A stretch of DNA of 64,000 nucleotides, from the NCBI RefSeq assembly GCF_027497495.1, contig NZ_CP114205.1:1178001-1242000 (forward strand), given 5' to 3'. Position numbers and translations under genes: made by a program. Below, in pieces: positions 1-8,091 of the stretch (position 1 is the stretch's first letter; each line of letters begins with the position of its first letter). The stretch comes from Streptomyces tubercidicus. GTDB lineage: Bacteria; Actinomycetota; Actinomycetes; Streptomycetales; Streptomycetaceae. Below the pieces are notes generated by a model. The model ran no database searches and was not told the origin of the DNA. It saw only the letters and a list, made by a program, of their open reading frames with translations.

Positions 1-802
1 CCTCTCGGCGTTCCTCGTGGAGTCCGACACCCCCGGCTTCCGGGTCGGGCCGCAGCAGCCCGCGATGGGCCTGCACGGCTTCAGCTTCGGCGAGCTGTTC
101 TTCGACAACTGCCGGGTCCCGGCGGCGAATCTGCTGGGCCGGGAGGGCGACGGCCTGTCGGTCGCGTACTCCTCCAGCGTGCTGTACGGACGGCCCAATC
201 TGACCGCCGTGTCACTGGGCATCCATCAGGCGGTGCTGGACGAGACGACGAGGTTCTGCACGGAGCGGCAGCGCTACGGCAAACCGCTGGCCGACCTGGG
301 CAACATCAAGCTGAAGCTCGGCCGCATCCAGTCGCGGCTGCTGCTGGCCCGGCTGTCCGCGTATCACGCGGTGCATCTGCTGGACCAAGGGCTGCCGTGC
401 GATGCGGAGCTGATGAACGCCAAGCTGGTCAACGTGGAATCGGCGCTGGAGTCGGCGCGCGACGCGATGGACATCCACGCCGCGTGCGGGCTGTTCACCG
501 ACCGGCCGGTGGAACGTTTCCTGCGCGATGCGCACCACATCTTCGCGCCGGCCGGCACCTCCGACATCCAGCTGCTGCGCCTGGGCGAACTGGCCCTGGG
601 CCGCGCACAGGGCGAATGGTCCAGCCGGCTCGCTGATCTGCTGCGGCTGGAGCCCTCGGAGTGGCCCGAGGAGGACGAGGTCCCCTGTGAGGCCCCCGCG
701 GACCCGCCCGCCGCGGTGCGGGCCGAGGACACCACGCCCACGGTGCCGGGCCAGCGCACCGGACCGGTACGCCGGCACTCCTGGTTGGCCCGGCCGAGCT
801 GA
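1..802 (+). CDS. Acyl-CoA dehydrogenase, C-terminal part (5' end outside window)
   Basis: The open frame runs in from base 2, so the GTG at 17 is internal rather than a start. About 265 residues are visible. They cover the middle beta domain and the C-terminal helical bundle of the acyl-CoA dehydrogenase fold, which oxidises acyl-CoA to enoyl-CoA with FAD. Typical family landmarks are the stretch RFCTERQRYGKPLADLG and, near the end, HAACGLFTDRPVERFLRDA followed by GTSDIQLLRLG, which is the flavin-contacting C-terminal motif. After that motif there is a tail of about 60 residues rich in Pro, Ala and acidic residues, longer than in most relatives. The substrate cannot be read from the sequence. 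The next gene points towards it from the minus strand. Confidence 0.85.
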   Translation, partial: LSAFLVESDTPGFRVGPQQPAMGLHGFSFGELFFDNCRVPAANLLGREGDGLSVAYSSSVLYGRPNLTAVSLGIHQAVLDETTRFCTERQRYGKPLADLGNIKLKLGRIQSRLLLARLSAYHAVHLLDQGLPCDAELMNAKLVNVESALESARDAMDIHAACGLFTDRPVERFLRDAHHIFAPAGTSDIQLLRLGELALGRAQGEWSSRLADLLRLEPSEWPEEDEVPCEAPADPPAAVRAEDTTPTVPGQRTGPVRRHSWLARPS

Positions 803-934
803 GCGGCGGGTCCTGGGCCGGGCCACGGCGGTCCGGCCCGGGACCTGTGCCGCGGCCCCGGCCCGGCGGCCCGGCGCGAAGGCCGTCCGCCGGCACCGGG
901 GCCGGGGCCGGGGCTGGAAATCGGGGTGAAACCA

Positions 935-959
935 GGGGCGGAAGTAGGGGCGGAAGTAG
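935..959. repeat. 12-bp tandem duplication between convergent genes
   Basis: The unit GGGGCGGAAGTA occurs twice back to back, just downstream of the stop codon of the GAF gene (981) and of the acyl-CoA dehydrogenase. It is non-coding under this annotation and probably results from replication slippage. Confidence 0.6.
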
Positions 960-980
960 AGGTAGACGCCGAAGCCGCTC

Positions 981-1586
981 TCAGGGCGCGTCGCTCTGCT
1001 GCTTCTCCATCTGGTGGATCTGCTCGACGAGTTCGGCGGCCATCGACTTGATGGTCTCCAGCCCCTCCCTCCCCCAGGGCCGCGGTTCCAGGTCCACGAC
1101 ACAGACGGTGCCCAGCGCCGTCCCCGTACGGTCGATCAGCGGCGCACCGAGGTAGGAGCGGATACCGATCTCATCGACGACGGGGTTGCCGGCGAACCGC
1201 GGATAGTCGCAGACGTCCTCCAGCACCAGGGCCTTGCGGCGGACGATGACATGCGGGCAGTAGCCGTGGTCCCGGTCCATCACCCGGCCCGGCTGGGCGC
1301 TGGCGGGCGCCGGGCCCAGCTCGACGGCCTGGTCCTGGGAGGGCGTGTAGAGACCGGCGAAGTACTGCCGCCGCTCGTCGATGAAGTTGACCATCGAGTA
1401 CGGCGCCCGGGTGGTCCGGGCGAGCTTGCGCGCGAACTCGTCGAACGCGGGCAGCGGGGAGTCGCCGATCCCCAGGGCGCGCAGCCGGGCGACGCGCGCC
1501 GGGGCCTCGTCGTCCTGCGGGGTGAGCAGCAGATGGCGCGTCGGGTCGTAGGAGATGTACGGGACGCGGGAGGCAGGGTGGTTCAT
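981..1586 (-). CDS. GAF-domain protein, fifth gene of the conservon operon
   Basis: A 201-residue protein made up almost entirely of one GAF domain (about residues 45-195). Landmarks are YSMVNFIDERRQYFAGL, then DYPRFAGNPVVDEIGIRSYLGAPL and GTALGTVCVVD, which is the usual GAF core order. GAF domains bind small ligands or sense redox state; the ligand here is unknown. The ATG at 1586 overlaps the stop of the upstream GTPase gene by 4 bases, so the two are very likely translationally coupled. The longer open frame reaching 1889 would overlap the GTPase gene heavily and is not used. Its position suggests a sensory or adaptor role next to the Cvn membrane complex. Confidence 0.85.
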   Translation of the reverse strand: MNHPASRVPYISYDPTRHLLLTPQDDEAPARVARLRALGIGDSPLPAFDEFARKLARTTRAPYSMVNFIDERRQYFAGLYTPSQDQAVELGPAPASAQPGRVMDRDHGYCPHVIVRRKALVLEDVCDYPRFAGNPVVDEIGIRSYLGAPLIDRTGTALGTVCVVDLEPRPWGREGLETIKSMAAELVEQIHQMEKQQSDAP

Positions 1587-2203
1587 GGCAGCTCCGGGGT
1601 CGCGGCGAGGGCGGGGGTGAGCAGATGCTGGACGAGCGAAACCAGGACTTGGGTGGCGGAGCCGCCCCGGCGGGCGTCGCAGAGCACGACGGGGATGTCC
1701 GGGGAGACATCCATGGCGCTGCGGACCTCGTCCGGGTCGTAGCGGTAGGAGCCCTCGAATTCGTTGACGGCGACGATGAACTGGATGCCGCGCCGCTCGA
1801 AGAAGTCGACGGCGGCGAAGCACTGGTCCAGGCGCCGGGTGTCGGCGAGGATGACCGCGCCGAGCGCGCCGTTGGACAGTTCGTCCCACATGAACCAGAA
1901 GCGCTGCTGCCCCGGCGTCCCGAAGAGGTAGAGGACATGCGCGGGGCTGAGGGTGATCCGGCCGAAGTCCATGGCGACGGTGGTGGTGCTCTTCTCCTCG
2001 ACACCGGCCAGATCGTCCGTGCCCACACTGATCTGGGTGAGGAGTTCCTCCGTGCTGAGCGGCTCGATCTCGCTCACCGCCCCGACGAAGGTCGTCTTGC
2101 CGACCCCGAAGCCACCCGCGACCAGGATCTTGAGCGCGGTGGGGAAGAGGTCGGTCGCGGGGTCCCCCTGGGTACGGGGGTCACAGTCGTTTGCGAAGTC
2201 CAT
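1583..2203 (-). CDS. cvnD: CvnD-type small GTPase (conservon)
   Basis: A 206-residue Ras/Rag-like GTPase of the conservon (Cvn) systems of actinobacteria. The P-loop GGFGVGKTT is at about residues 30-38. The switch II region VLYLFGTPGQQRFWFMWDE and the specificity motif (VAVNEFEG, in the NKxD position) follow in order. In characterised conservons the four products form a membrane-associated complex compared to eukaryotic G-protein signalling. It starts at the ATG at 2203, inside the end of cvnC (23-base overlap), and overlaps the GAF gene by 4 bases at its end. Confidence 0.9.
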   Translation of the reverse strand: MDFANDCDPRTQGDPATDLFPTALKILVAGGFGVGKTTFVGAVSEIEPLSTEELLTQISVGTDDLAGVEEKSTTTVAMDFGRITLSPAHVLYLFGTPGQQRFWFMWDELSNGALGAVILADTRRLDQCFAAVDFFERRGIQFIVAVNEFEGSYRYDPDEVRSAMDVSPDIPVVLCDARRGGSATQVLVSLVQHLLTPALAATPELP

Positions 2204-2585
2204 TCAGCACCGCCTCCAGCAGGGCACGGTCGGTACGGGACGCGGACCCCGCCGAAACGGCTGCGGGGGCCCGCGCGGTGATCGCCCCGCAGTCGACGAG
2301 GTCGGCGAGGAGCACTTTGGTGACCGCGGCGGGCAGCCGTATATGGGCGGCGATCTCGGCGACCGAGACCGGCCCGCCGCACAGCCGCAGCACCTGGGCG
2401 TAGTCGGGGCCCTGGCAGGAGACGGGCCGCCGGCCGGTGGCCATCACCATGGTCAGCAGGTCGAAGTGCGCCGTCGGACGGGTCCGGCCGTTGCTGATGG
2501 TGTACGGACGGACCAGCCGGCCGGCCGCGTCGTCGTACCACGGCTCCCCGCCCTGCCGTCGCAGACGACGCACGGTCATGGTCAA
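2181..2585 (-). CDS. cvnC: CvnC-type DUF742 protein (conservon)
   Basis: A 134-residue DUF742 protein. The motif LVRPYTISNGRTRPTAHFD near residues 24-42 is the family hallmark, and a winged-helix-like region follows (VLRLCGGPVSVAEIAAHI, then VLLADLVDCGAI). DUF742 proteins are the invariant third member of conservon operons. The ATG at 2585 overlaps the stop of cvnB by 4 bases. Confidence 0.9.
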   Translation of the reverse strand: MTMTVRRLRRQGGEPWYDDAAGRLVRPYTISNGRTRPTAHFDLLTMVMATGRRPVSCQGPDYAQVLRLCGGPVSVAEIAAHIRLPAAVTKVLLADLVDCGAITARAPAAVSAGSASRTDRALLEAVLNGLRKRL

Positions 2586-3031
2586 CGACCGCCCGCGGGC
2601 GCCTGCTGGCGTGCGGGGGTGGACAGATACGGTCGGACGCTCTTGACCAGCATCGACATCTCGTAGCCCAGTACCGCCACATCGGCTTCACGGCCGGCGA
2701 GCACGGCCAGACAGGCACCCGATCCGGCGGTGGAGACGAACAGGAAGGTGGACTCCAGCTCGACGACGACCTGGAGCACCTCGTCGCCCTCCCCGAAGCG
2801 CACACCGGCGCTGCGGGCGAGGGAGTAGAGGCCGGAGGACAGGGCCGCCATGTGGTCGGCGCTGTCCGGGTCGAAACCATGGGCAGCCTTGACCAGGCCG
2901 TCCGATGACAGCAGGAGCGCACTGCGGGCGTGCGGCACCCGCTGTACGAGCCCGGTCAGCAGCCAGGACAGATCGGTGTGCTGGCCGGTCTGCGACTGCA
3001 CATGCGCCTGCGTACGCACATCACTCACCAT
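2582..3031 (-). CDS. cvnB: CvnB-type roadblock/LC7 protein (conservon)
   Basis: A 149-residue roadblock/LC7 domain protein, the probable partner and regulator of the CvnD GTPase. Landmarks are LSWLLTGLVQRVPHARSALL and then SSDGLVKAAHGFD. The start is placed at the ATG at 3031, which has GAGGAG about 10 bases upstream. The longer frame to 3079 lacks a ribosome-binding site. It overlaps the end of cvnA by 11 bases. Confidence 0.88.
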   Translation of the reverse strand: MVSDVRTQAHVQSQTGQHTDLSWLLTGLVQRVPHARSALLLSSDGLVKAAHGFDPDSADHMAALSSGLYSLARSAGVRFGEGDEVLQVVVELESTFLFVSTAGSGACLAVLAGREADVAVLGYEMSMLVKSVRPYLSTPARQQAPAGGR

Positions 3032-5075
3032 GGTTACGGTCGTCTCCTCGGGGGCGGGCCATCGGGGCGTCATGGTCACGGTCGTAGAGCAGGTCGTTGC
3101 CGGTCGGGCCGCTGGTGCCGCCGCCCTGGGCCGGGATGGTGGCGTTGCCGCCTGTGGTGCCCTCGGCGTAGGTGTCGTCGCCGAGGCTGAAGCCGCGCCG
3201 GAAGGCGGCCATCAGGCCGGGGTCGTGCTCGGGTTCCGGGCCGGTACGGGGTGTGCTGGACGGCAGGATCGGCTCACCGCGCAGCTCGGGCACGAGATGC
3301 GTCTGCTTGCGCCGCCGGGGCAGCCGCGGGCGGGCGGCGTTGTCCACGGCGGGCGGTGCGGGCGGCAGCATGACCGGTCCGGGCCGGTCGGCGGGCGCGG
3401 TCCCGGGGGCCGGGGTCTCGTGGCTGTGCGCCTCGGGCAGGTGGATGCCGGGAGTGTGCACGCCGGACGCGCGAACCAGCCGACGCCGGGTGGCGCCGAG
3501 GTCGGGGTCGGTGTCCACGGGGGCCGGGGCCGGGTCCATACGGCCGTCATGGCCGTGCGGTGACAGGGCGGGCGCGTGGTCGGGGGCCGGACCCGGGGCG
3601 GGGATGGCGAGGGTCCGCGGGAGCGCGGGAGCGGGGTCATGGCGGTCGTGACGCTCCTGGCCGGAGTCGTGGCCGCCGGAGTATCCGCCCGCCTCGTACG
3701 TCCCGTGGTCGCTCCCGTCGTACTCGCGTGCCGGGGCGGTGTCCGGTGCTCCGGTGTCCGGCGCGCCCACCGCGTTCGCGTCCCCGTCGGCCGGTTCCGC
3801 GCCGAGCAGCGCCTGGGGCACGATCAGCACGGCCTGCACACCACCGTAGATATTGCTCTGCAGCCGGACCACGATGCCGTGCCGGCGGGCGAGCGAGGAG
3901 ACCACGAAGAGCCCGATCCGGCCGTCGCTCAACAGCTCGGCCACATCGATGTGTTCGGGGTCGGCCAGCAGGCCGTTCATCCGCGACTGCTCGTCCGCGG
4001 ACATCCCCAGACCGCGGTCCTCCACCTCGACCGCGAGTCCGGCGGTGACGAGTTGGGCGCGCAGCAGGACCGGGGTCTGCGGGGCGGAGTAGATCGTGGC
4101 GTTCTCGACGAGTTCGGCGAGCAGGTGGATGACGTCGGCGACGGCGTGTCCGCGCAGGGTGCCCTCGATCGGCGGCACCAGCTTGATCCTCGGGTACTGC
4201 TCGACCTCGGCGATCGAGGAGCGCAGCACCTCGGTCAGGGACACCGGGCGGCTCCACTGGCGGCGCGAGATGGCGCCCCCGAGGACGGCGAGGTTCTCGG
4301 CGTGCCGGCGGATGCGGGTGGCCAGGTGGTCGACGTGGAACAGGCCCTTGAGCAGGTCCGGGTCCTCGACCTGGTTCTCCAGCTCGTCCAGCAGCTCGAT
4401 CTCGCGGTGCACCAGGGACTGCAGCCGGCGGGCGAGGTTCACAAAGACCTCGACCTTCTGTTCGCTGCCGCTGGCGTTGCTGCGGGCGATGGCGACCGCG
4501 TCGATGACGGCGGACTCGGCGGCCCGGCCCGCGGCGGCCACTTCATGGGCGAGCAGATCGAGGGTGTCGCCGGTGGGCACCGGTCCCGGGTCGGGCTCGC
4601 GGCGCTGGATCCACTCGCCCTGCCGTACGCGGTCCAGGAGGTCGTACAGATCGGACTGGCTGCGGGCGCAGACCTGGCGCAGCCGGGCGTAGCGGGCGAC
4701 GGTGGCGCGGGCCTCGGCGTTGGCGGCGGCGCCAGCGGTGAGCACGATGACGCAGACCAGGGCGAGCCCGCCGCACAGCACCACCCACTCGCGGCCGGTG
4801 ATCCGGGCGCCCCCGGCCTGGACGACGAAGGCGGCGACGGCCGTGCAGAGGACGGCGACCAGGAGGCAGGGGACGGCGGCGAGCCGGACCAGCCGGGACC
4901 GTATCGCCGAGTCGGCGGCCGACTCGGGGAAGGAGGCACGGCCGTGTCGTCCGCCCTCACGCTCCCGCCGCCGGGCGGCGGCGGGTACGGGGGCGGCCCC
5001 CGGGGAACCCTGGGACCCTGGGGATCTCTGACCCTCCTGGGACAGCTGGGTCCCCTGGGGGAATGCGGTAGGCAT
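3021..5075 (-). CDS. cvnA: CvnA-type sensor histidine kinase-like protein (conservon)
   Basis: A 684-residue protein with two N-terminal membrane segments (around residues 45-70 and 78-100, starting near RLAAVPCLLVAVLCTAVAAF and EWVVLCGGLALVCVIVL). A helical dimerisation region with LATRIRRHAENLAVLGG follows. The HATPase_c domain has ELVENATIYS (N box), VEVEDRGLGMS (G1 box) and GRIGLFVVSSLARRHG (G2 box). A Pro/His/Asp-rich tail of over 200 residues, probably disordered, completes it. CvnA proteins head conservon operons and anchor the complex. The ATG at 5075 is chosen because GGAGGG lies 5 bases upstream; the frame is open further to 5177. First gene of the five-gene operon. Confidence 0.88.
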   Translation of the reverse strand: MPTAFPQGTQLSQEGQRSPGSQGSPGAAPVPAAARRREREGGRHGRASFPESAADSAIRSRLVRLAAVPCLLVAVLCTAVAAFVVQAGGARITGREWVVLCGGLALVCVIVLTAGAAANAEARATVARYARLRQVCARSQSDLYDLLDRVRQGEWIQRREPDPGPVPTGDTLDLLAHEVAAAGRAAESAVIDAVAIARSNASGSEQKVEVFVNLARRLQSLVHREIELLDELENQVEDPDLLKGLFHVDHLATRIRRHAENLAVLGGAISRRQWSRPVSLTEVLRSSIAEVEQYPRIKLVPPIEGTLRGHAVADVIHLLAELVENATIYSAPQTPVLLRAQLVTAGLAVEVEDRGLGMSADEQSRMNGLLADPEHIDVAELLSDGRIGLFVVSSLARRHGIVVRLQSNIYGGVQAVLIVPQALLGAEPADGDANAVGAPDTGAPDTAPAREYDGSDHGTYEAGGYSGGHDSGQERHDRHDPAPALPRTLAIPAPGPAPDHAPALSPHGHDGRMDPAPAPVDTDPDLGATRRRLVRASGVHTPGIHLPEAHSHETPAPGTAPADRPGPVMLPPAPPAVDNAARPRLPRRRKQTHLVPELRGEPILPSSTPRTGPEPEHDPGLMAAFRRGFSLGDDTYAEGTTGGNATIPAQGGGTSGPTGNDLLYDRDHDAPMARPRGDDRNHGE

Positions 5076-5396
5076 CGGCGCCCTCCGGATCGGCCGTGGC
5101 AGTTCGCGGAGCACGCACGCTAGTTGTTGCCGGGGTGGGGTCCGGAGCCACTTCGGGGTTTCGCTACCCCTCGCCACCTCCCTGAGTGAGCGCCACCCGC
5201 ACGTCAGTACGACACAATCCGAACTTCCATTCCGTCAGGGAGAGTTGAGGGCTCCGGCGGTGCCTCTTCCGATGGCTCGCGGACGGCGCTCGCGGGCACG
5301 ACGCACGCCGGGGACGACGCGTGCCGGGGACATCGGTCCGGGCACGGCTACGTCAAAGGGCTGAGAGCCACCCCCTGACCGTCTGCGGCACACCGC
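5076..5396. other. 321-bp gap: upstream region of the conservon operon
   Basis: No gene is visible. This stretch must hold the promoter of the minus-strand cvn operon, and on its left part a possible end region for the GlxA gene. I see no convincing -35/-10 pair. A 16-bp imperfect tandem repeat lies at 5298-5329. Confidence 0.5.
5298..5329. repeat. 16-bp tandem repeat, two copies
   Basis: ACGACGCACGCCGGGG is followed directly by ACGACGCGTGCCGGGG (14 of 16 identical). It lies in the non-coding stretch upstream of cvnA and downstream of the GlxA-type regulator. Confidence 0.6.
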
Positions 5397-6335
5397 TCAG
5401 CGGAAGGTGCGCCGGTAGGTATGGGGGCTGACGCCGGTGGTGCGTTTGAAGCGGTCACGGAAGGCCGTCGGGGAACCGAACCCGACTTGGGCGCCGATGC
5501 GTTCGACGGAGTGTGTGGTGGTCTCCAGCAGGTGCTGGGCCTGGCGCACCCGGGCACGGTGCAGCCACTGGAGCGGAGTGGTGCCGGTCTGTTCGCGGAA
5601 GCGGCGGATCAGGGTGCGGGTGCTCATATCGGCGCGGGCGGCGATATCGGTCAGCGCGAGATCGCGGGCCAAGTTGTCCTGTAGCCAGGAGAGCAGGGGT
5701 TCGAGGGCGGATCCGCGGGGCGTGGACGGATGCGGCTGGACGATGAACTGCGCCTGTCCGCCCTCCCGTTCGAGCGGCATGACGGACAGCCGGGCGGCGT
5801 CGGCGGCGACCGCGGAGCCGTAGTCGCGGCGGATCAGATGCAGACACAGGTCCAGTCCGGCGGCGGCACCGGCGGAGGTGAGGATCTGCCCGTTGTCGAC
5901 GTAGAGGACGTCCGGGTCGACGTCGATGTCCGGGTGGGCGGCGGCCAGCAGCTCGGCCGCGATCCAGTGGGTGGTGGCGCGCAGCCCGTCGAGCAGTCCG
6001 GCGGCGGCCAGCGAGAAGGTGCCGGTGCAGATGGAGGCGAGGCGGGTGCCGTTGGCGGCGGCCGCGTTCAGCGCGTCGTGGACGGCGGGCGAGAGGGGCG
6101 TCGTCGGGTCGGCGGTTCCGGGGACGATGACGGTGTCCGCGCCCGTCAGCCCGTCCAGCCCCCATGGCGCACGCAGCTGGAATGAGCCGGCATCGACCTC
6201 CGGCCGCTCGGCGCAGACCCGGACCTGGTAGCCGGGGCGGCCGTCCGGAAGGCGGGTACGGGTGAAGGTCTCGATCGGGGTGGAGAGATCGAAGGGGATC
6301 ACCTTGTCGAGCGCGAGGACGGCGACGGTATGCAT
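5397..6335 (-). CDS. GlxA-family (DJ-1/AraC) transcriptional regulator
   Basis: A 312-residue fusion of an N-terminal DJ-1/PfpI-like domain (about residues 1-175; nucleophile-elbow region ASICTGTFSLAAAGLLDG) and a C-terminal AraC-type DNA-binding domain (about 215-312; STRTLIRRFREQTGTTP, then VERIGAQVGFGSPTAFRDRF). This is the architecture of GlxA and AdpA-type regulators. It starts at the ATG at 6335. The minus strand upstream reads TAGGTT, six bases, then ATG, which is the pattern expected of a leaderless transcript. It diverges from a stand-alone DJ-1 gene across a 241-bp region with a clear inverted repeat. It probably controls that gene and itself. It is not AdpA by context. Confidence 0.88.
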   Translation of the reverse strand: MHTVAVLALDKVIPFDLSTPIETFTRTRLPDGRPGYQVRVCAERPEVDAGSFQLRAPWGLDGLTGADTVIVPGTADPTTPLSPAVHDALNAAAANGTRLASICTGTFSLAAAGLLDGLRATTHWIAAELLAAAHPDIDVDPDVLYVDNGQILTSAGAAAGLDLCLHLIRRDYGSAVAADAARLSVMPLEREGGQAQFIVQPHPSTPRGSALEPLLSWLQDNLARDLALTDIAARADMSTRTLIRRFREQTGTTPLQWLHRARVRQAQHLLETTTHSVERIGAQVGFGSPTAFRDRFKRTTGVSPHTYRRTFR

Positions 6336-6459
6336 GGCGATAACCTAGCCGATCACCTGAATTCCGCCACAGGGGCAACTGGCGCCTATGGGCAGCTGCC
6401 GACCCGATCTTGCGGGCCGTGCACGATTCGCCCTGTTCAACTCCCTCGCCGGGACCGCC

Positions 6460-6494
6460 TGGCACTATTCCGTCGACAGTTGTCGATAGTGCCA
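6460..6494. promoter_or_regulatory. Nested inverted repeat between divergent glxA-type and DJ-1 genes
   Basis: Outer arms TGGCACTAT (6460-6468) and ATAGTGCCA (6486-6494) are perfect complements. Inside them TCGACA (6473-6478) and TGTCGA (6481-6486) form a second palindrome, sharing one base with the right outer arm. It is centred in the divergent promoter region, so it is a candidate operator for the GlxA-type regulator. Confidence 0.6.
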
Positions 6495-6576
6495 CTGGGG
6501 CGAGAGGGCGCGGCGGACTAACTTCGCTGGTGATCCCGGCGCCGGGCCGGGCCGAAACCTCCCCGAAGGACTGCCC

Positions 6577-7263
6577 ATGCACGCTCAGATCGTCCTGTTC
6601 GACGGCTTCGATCCGCTCGATGTCATCGCCCCCTACGAGGTGCTGTACGCCGGAGGTGCCGCCTCGGGCGGGGCGGTGGAGGTGGAGCTGGTATCCGCCG
6701 AGGGGCCGCGCGAAGTGGTCAGCGGTGCCGGAGGTTTGACGCTGCGGGCCACGGCCGCCCTCGATCCGGAACGGGCCGGTCTCATCGTGGTGCCCGGTGC
6801 GGCAGGTCGCACCGGAACGCCTGGCGAAGCGCCTGATGAAGGCGCCGGCGGCGGCCGGACTCCGGACGAGTTCCTCTCCGTACTGCTGGGCCGCGCCGTA
6901 CAGACCGGTCTGCCGGCGCTGCTGAAGGCCGCCATGGACCGCCCGGGGCCGACGGTCGCCACGGTGTGCGGCGGCTCGCTCGTACTGGGTCTCGCCGGTC
7001 TGCTGGCGGGGCGCCCTGCCACGACCCACCATCTGGGGCTGGACACGCTGGCCGGGACGGGTGCGCGGGTGATACGGGCCCGGGTGGTCGACGACGGCGA
7101 CCTGGTCACCAGTGGCGGCGTCACCTCCGGTCTGGACCTCGGCCTCCATCTGCTGGAGCGGGAGCTGGGGCCCAGGGTCGCTCTCGCCGTAGAAGAGCTC
7201 TTCGCCTACGAGCGGCGGGGCATCGTCTGGCGCGACCAGGGCCCGGAGCCGCGCCCCCTGTGA
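6577..7263 (+). CDS. DJ-1/PfpI family protein
   Basis: A 228-residue single-domain protein of the DJ-1/PfpI (ThiJ) superfamily. It opens with QIVLFDGFDPLDVIAPYEVL, and the elbow cysteine sits in VATVCGGSLVLGLAGLLAG. The later segment TSGGVTSGLDLGLHLLERELG matches the isonitrile hydratase/GlxA-type branch rather than the PfpI proteases. An insertion of about 25 residues rich in Gly and acidic residues follows VVPGAAGRTG. The enzymatic activity cannot be assigned. It is divergent from the GlxA-type regulator and probably heads a unit with the two small membrane-protein genes downstream. Confidence 0.82.
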   Translation: MHAQIVLFDGFDPLDVIAPYEVLYAGGAASGGAVEVELVSAEGPREVVSGAGGLTLRATAALDPERAGLIVVPGAAGRTGTPGEAPDEGAGGGRTPDEFLSVLLGRAVQTGLPALLKAAMDRPGPTVATVCGGSLVLGLAGLLAGRPATTHHLGLDTLAGTGARVIRARVVDDGDLVTSGGVTSGLDLGLHLLERELGPRVALAVEELFAYERRGIVWRDQGPEPRPL

Positions 7264-7312
7264 ACCGCCCCCAGATCGTCCGCCCAGCACTCACCATCGA
7301 GGCCCAACTACC

Positions 7313-7798
7313 GTGACAAAGCTCTTCCTTGCCCTGCACGTCCTGGCCGCCATCCTGGCCGTGGGGCCGGTCACCGTCGCCGCCGGGATGTTCCCCAGGG
7401 CGCTGCGCCGCGCTCAGACCGATCCGCAGGACCCCGCGGCCCGCTCCACCCTGCACACCTTGCACCGCATCTGCCGGGTCTACGCGGCCCTCGGCGCCGC
7501 CGTGCCCGTCCTGGGCTTCGCCACCGCGAGCAGCCTCGGCGTACTGGGGAGCGGCTGGCTGATCACCTCGATCGTCCTCACCGCCGGCGCCGCCGCGATT
7601 CTGGGTCTGCTGGTGCTGCCCGGCCAGGACGCCGCGGTCGGCGCGATCGAGGCCGCGGCGGACGGTCCCAGCCCCTCGTCGGTGCCCGATCAACGCACCG
7701 CCCGCCGGCTGACGATGCTCACCGGTGTCTTCAATCTGCTGTGGGCGACCGTCACCATCCTGATGATCATCAGGCCCGGCTCCACCACGGGAGCATGA
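7313..7798 (+). CDS. DUF2269-like integral membrane protein
   Basis: A 161-residue membrane protein with four predicted segments: LALHVLAAILAVGPVTVAAG near the start, then around VYAALGAAVPVLGFATASSL, ITSIVLTAGAAAILGLLVL and MLTGVFNLLWATVTILMIIR. The GTG start at 7313 lies 50 bases after the DJ-1 gene. Its stop overlaps the next start as ATGA. No function is established for the family. Confidence 0.75.
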   Translation: MTKLFLALHVLAAILAVGPVTVAAGMFPRALRRAQTDPQDPAARSTLHTLHRICRVYAALGAAVPVLGFATASSLGVLGSGWLITSIVLTAGAAAILGLLVLPGQDAAVGAIEAAADGPSPSSVPDQRTARRLTMLTGVFNLLWATVTILMIIRPGSTTGA

Positions 7799-8091
7799 CC
7801 ATGATGCACGTACGCTCCCTGCGGCCGGCCGCGCATGTGGAACTCGTTTCCCTGCTGATGATGCTGGCCAACCTCGCCACCGCCCACCTCAAGCCCCTCA
7901 GTTCCCTGCTGGGCCCCCTCCACGGCTGCGCGTACCTGTTCGTCGTGATCGCGGTGTGGCGCCTGAAGGGCATCGACACCACCGCCAGGGCGCTCGCCGT
8001 CATCCCCGGTATCGGCGGGCTCCTCGCGGTGCACCGGATCGGCCGCCAGGGCTCCCGCGCCACGACGCCGCGTCAGGACAGCGGCGTCTGA
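7795..8091 (+). CDS. DUF3817-like small membrane protein
   Basis: A 98-residue protein starting at the ATG at 7795, which overlaps the upstream stop by 4 bases. A longer frame from 7741 would run inside the previous gene. It has about three membrane segments (VELVSLLMMLANLATAHL, LHGCAYLFVVIAVW, ALAVIPGIGGLLAVHRI), the layout of DUF3817 proteins. Its end overlaps the end of the convergent monooxygenase gene by 19 bases. Confidence 0.75.
   Translation: MTMMHVRSLRPAAHVELVSLLMMLANLATAHLKPLSSLLGPLHGCAYLFVVIAVWRLKGIDTTARALAVIPGIGGLLAVHRIGRQGSRATTPRQDSGV

Noticed and set aside
5076-5396. ECF-type promoter (GGAAT...CGTACT on the minus strand) for the conservon
   Set aside because: Matching one variable hexamer pair by eye in GC-rich DNA is too weak to call.
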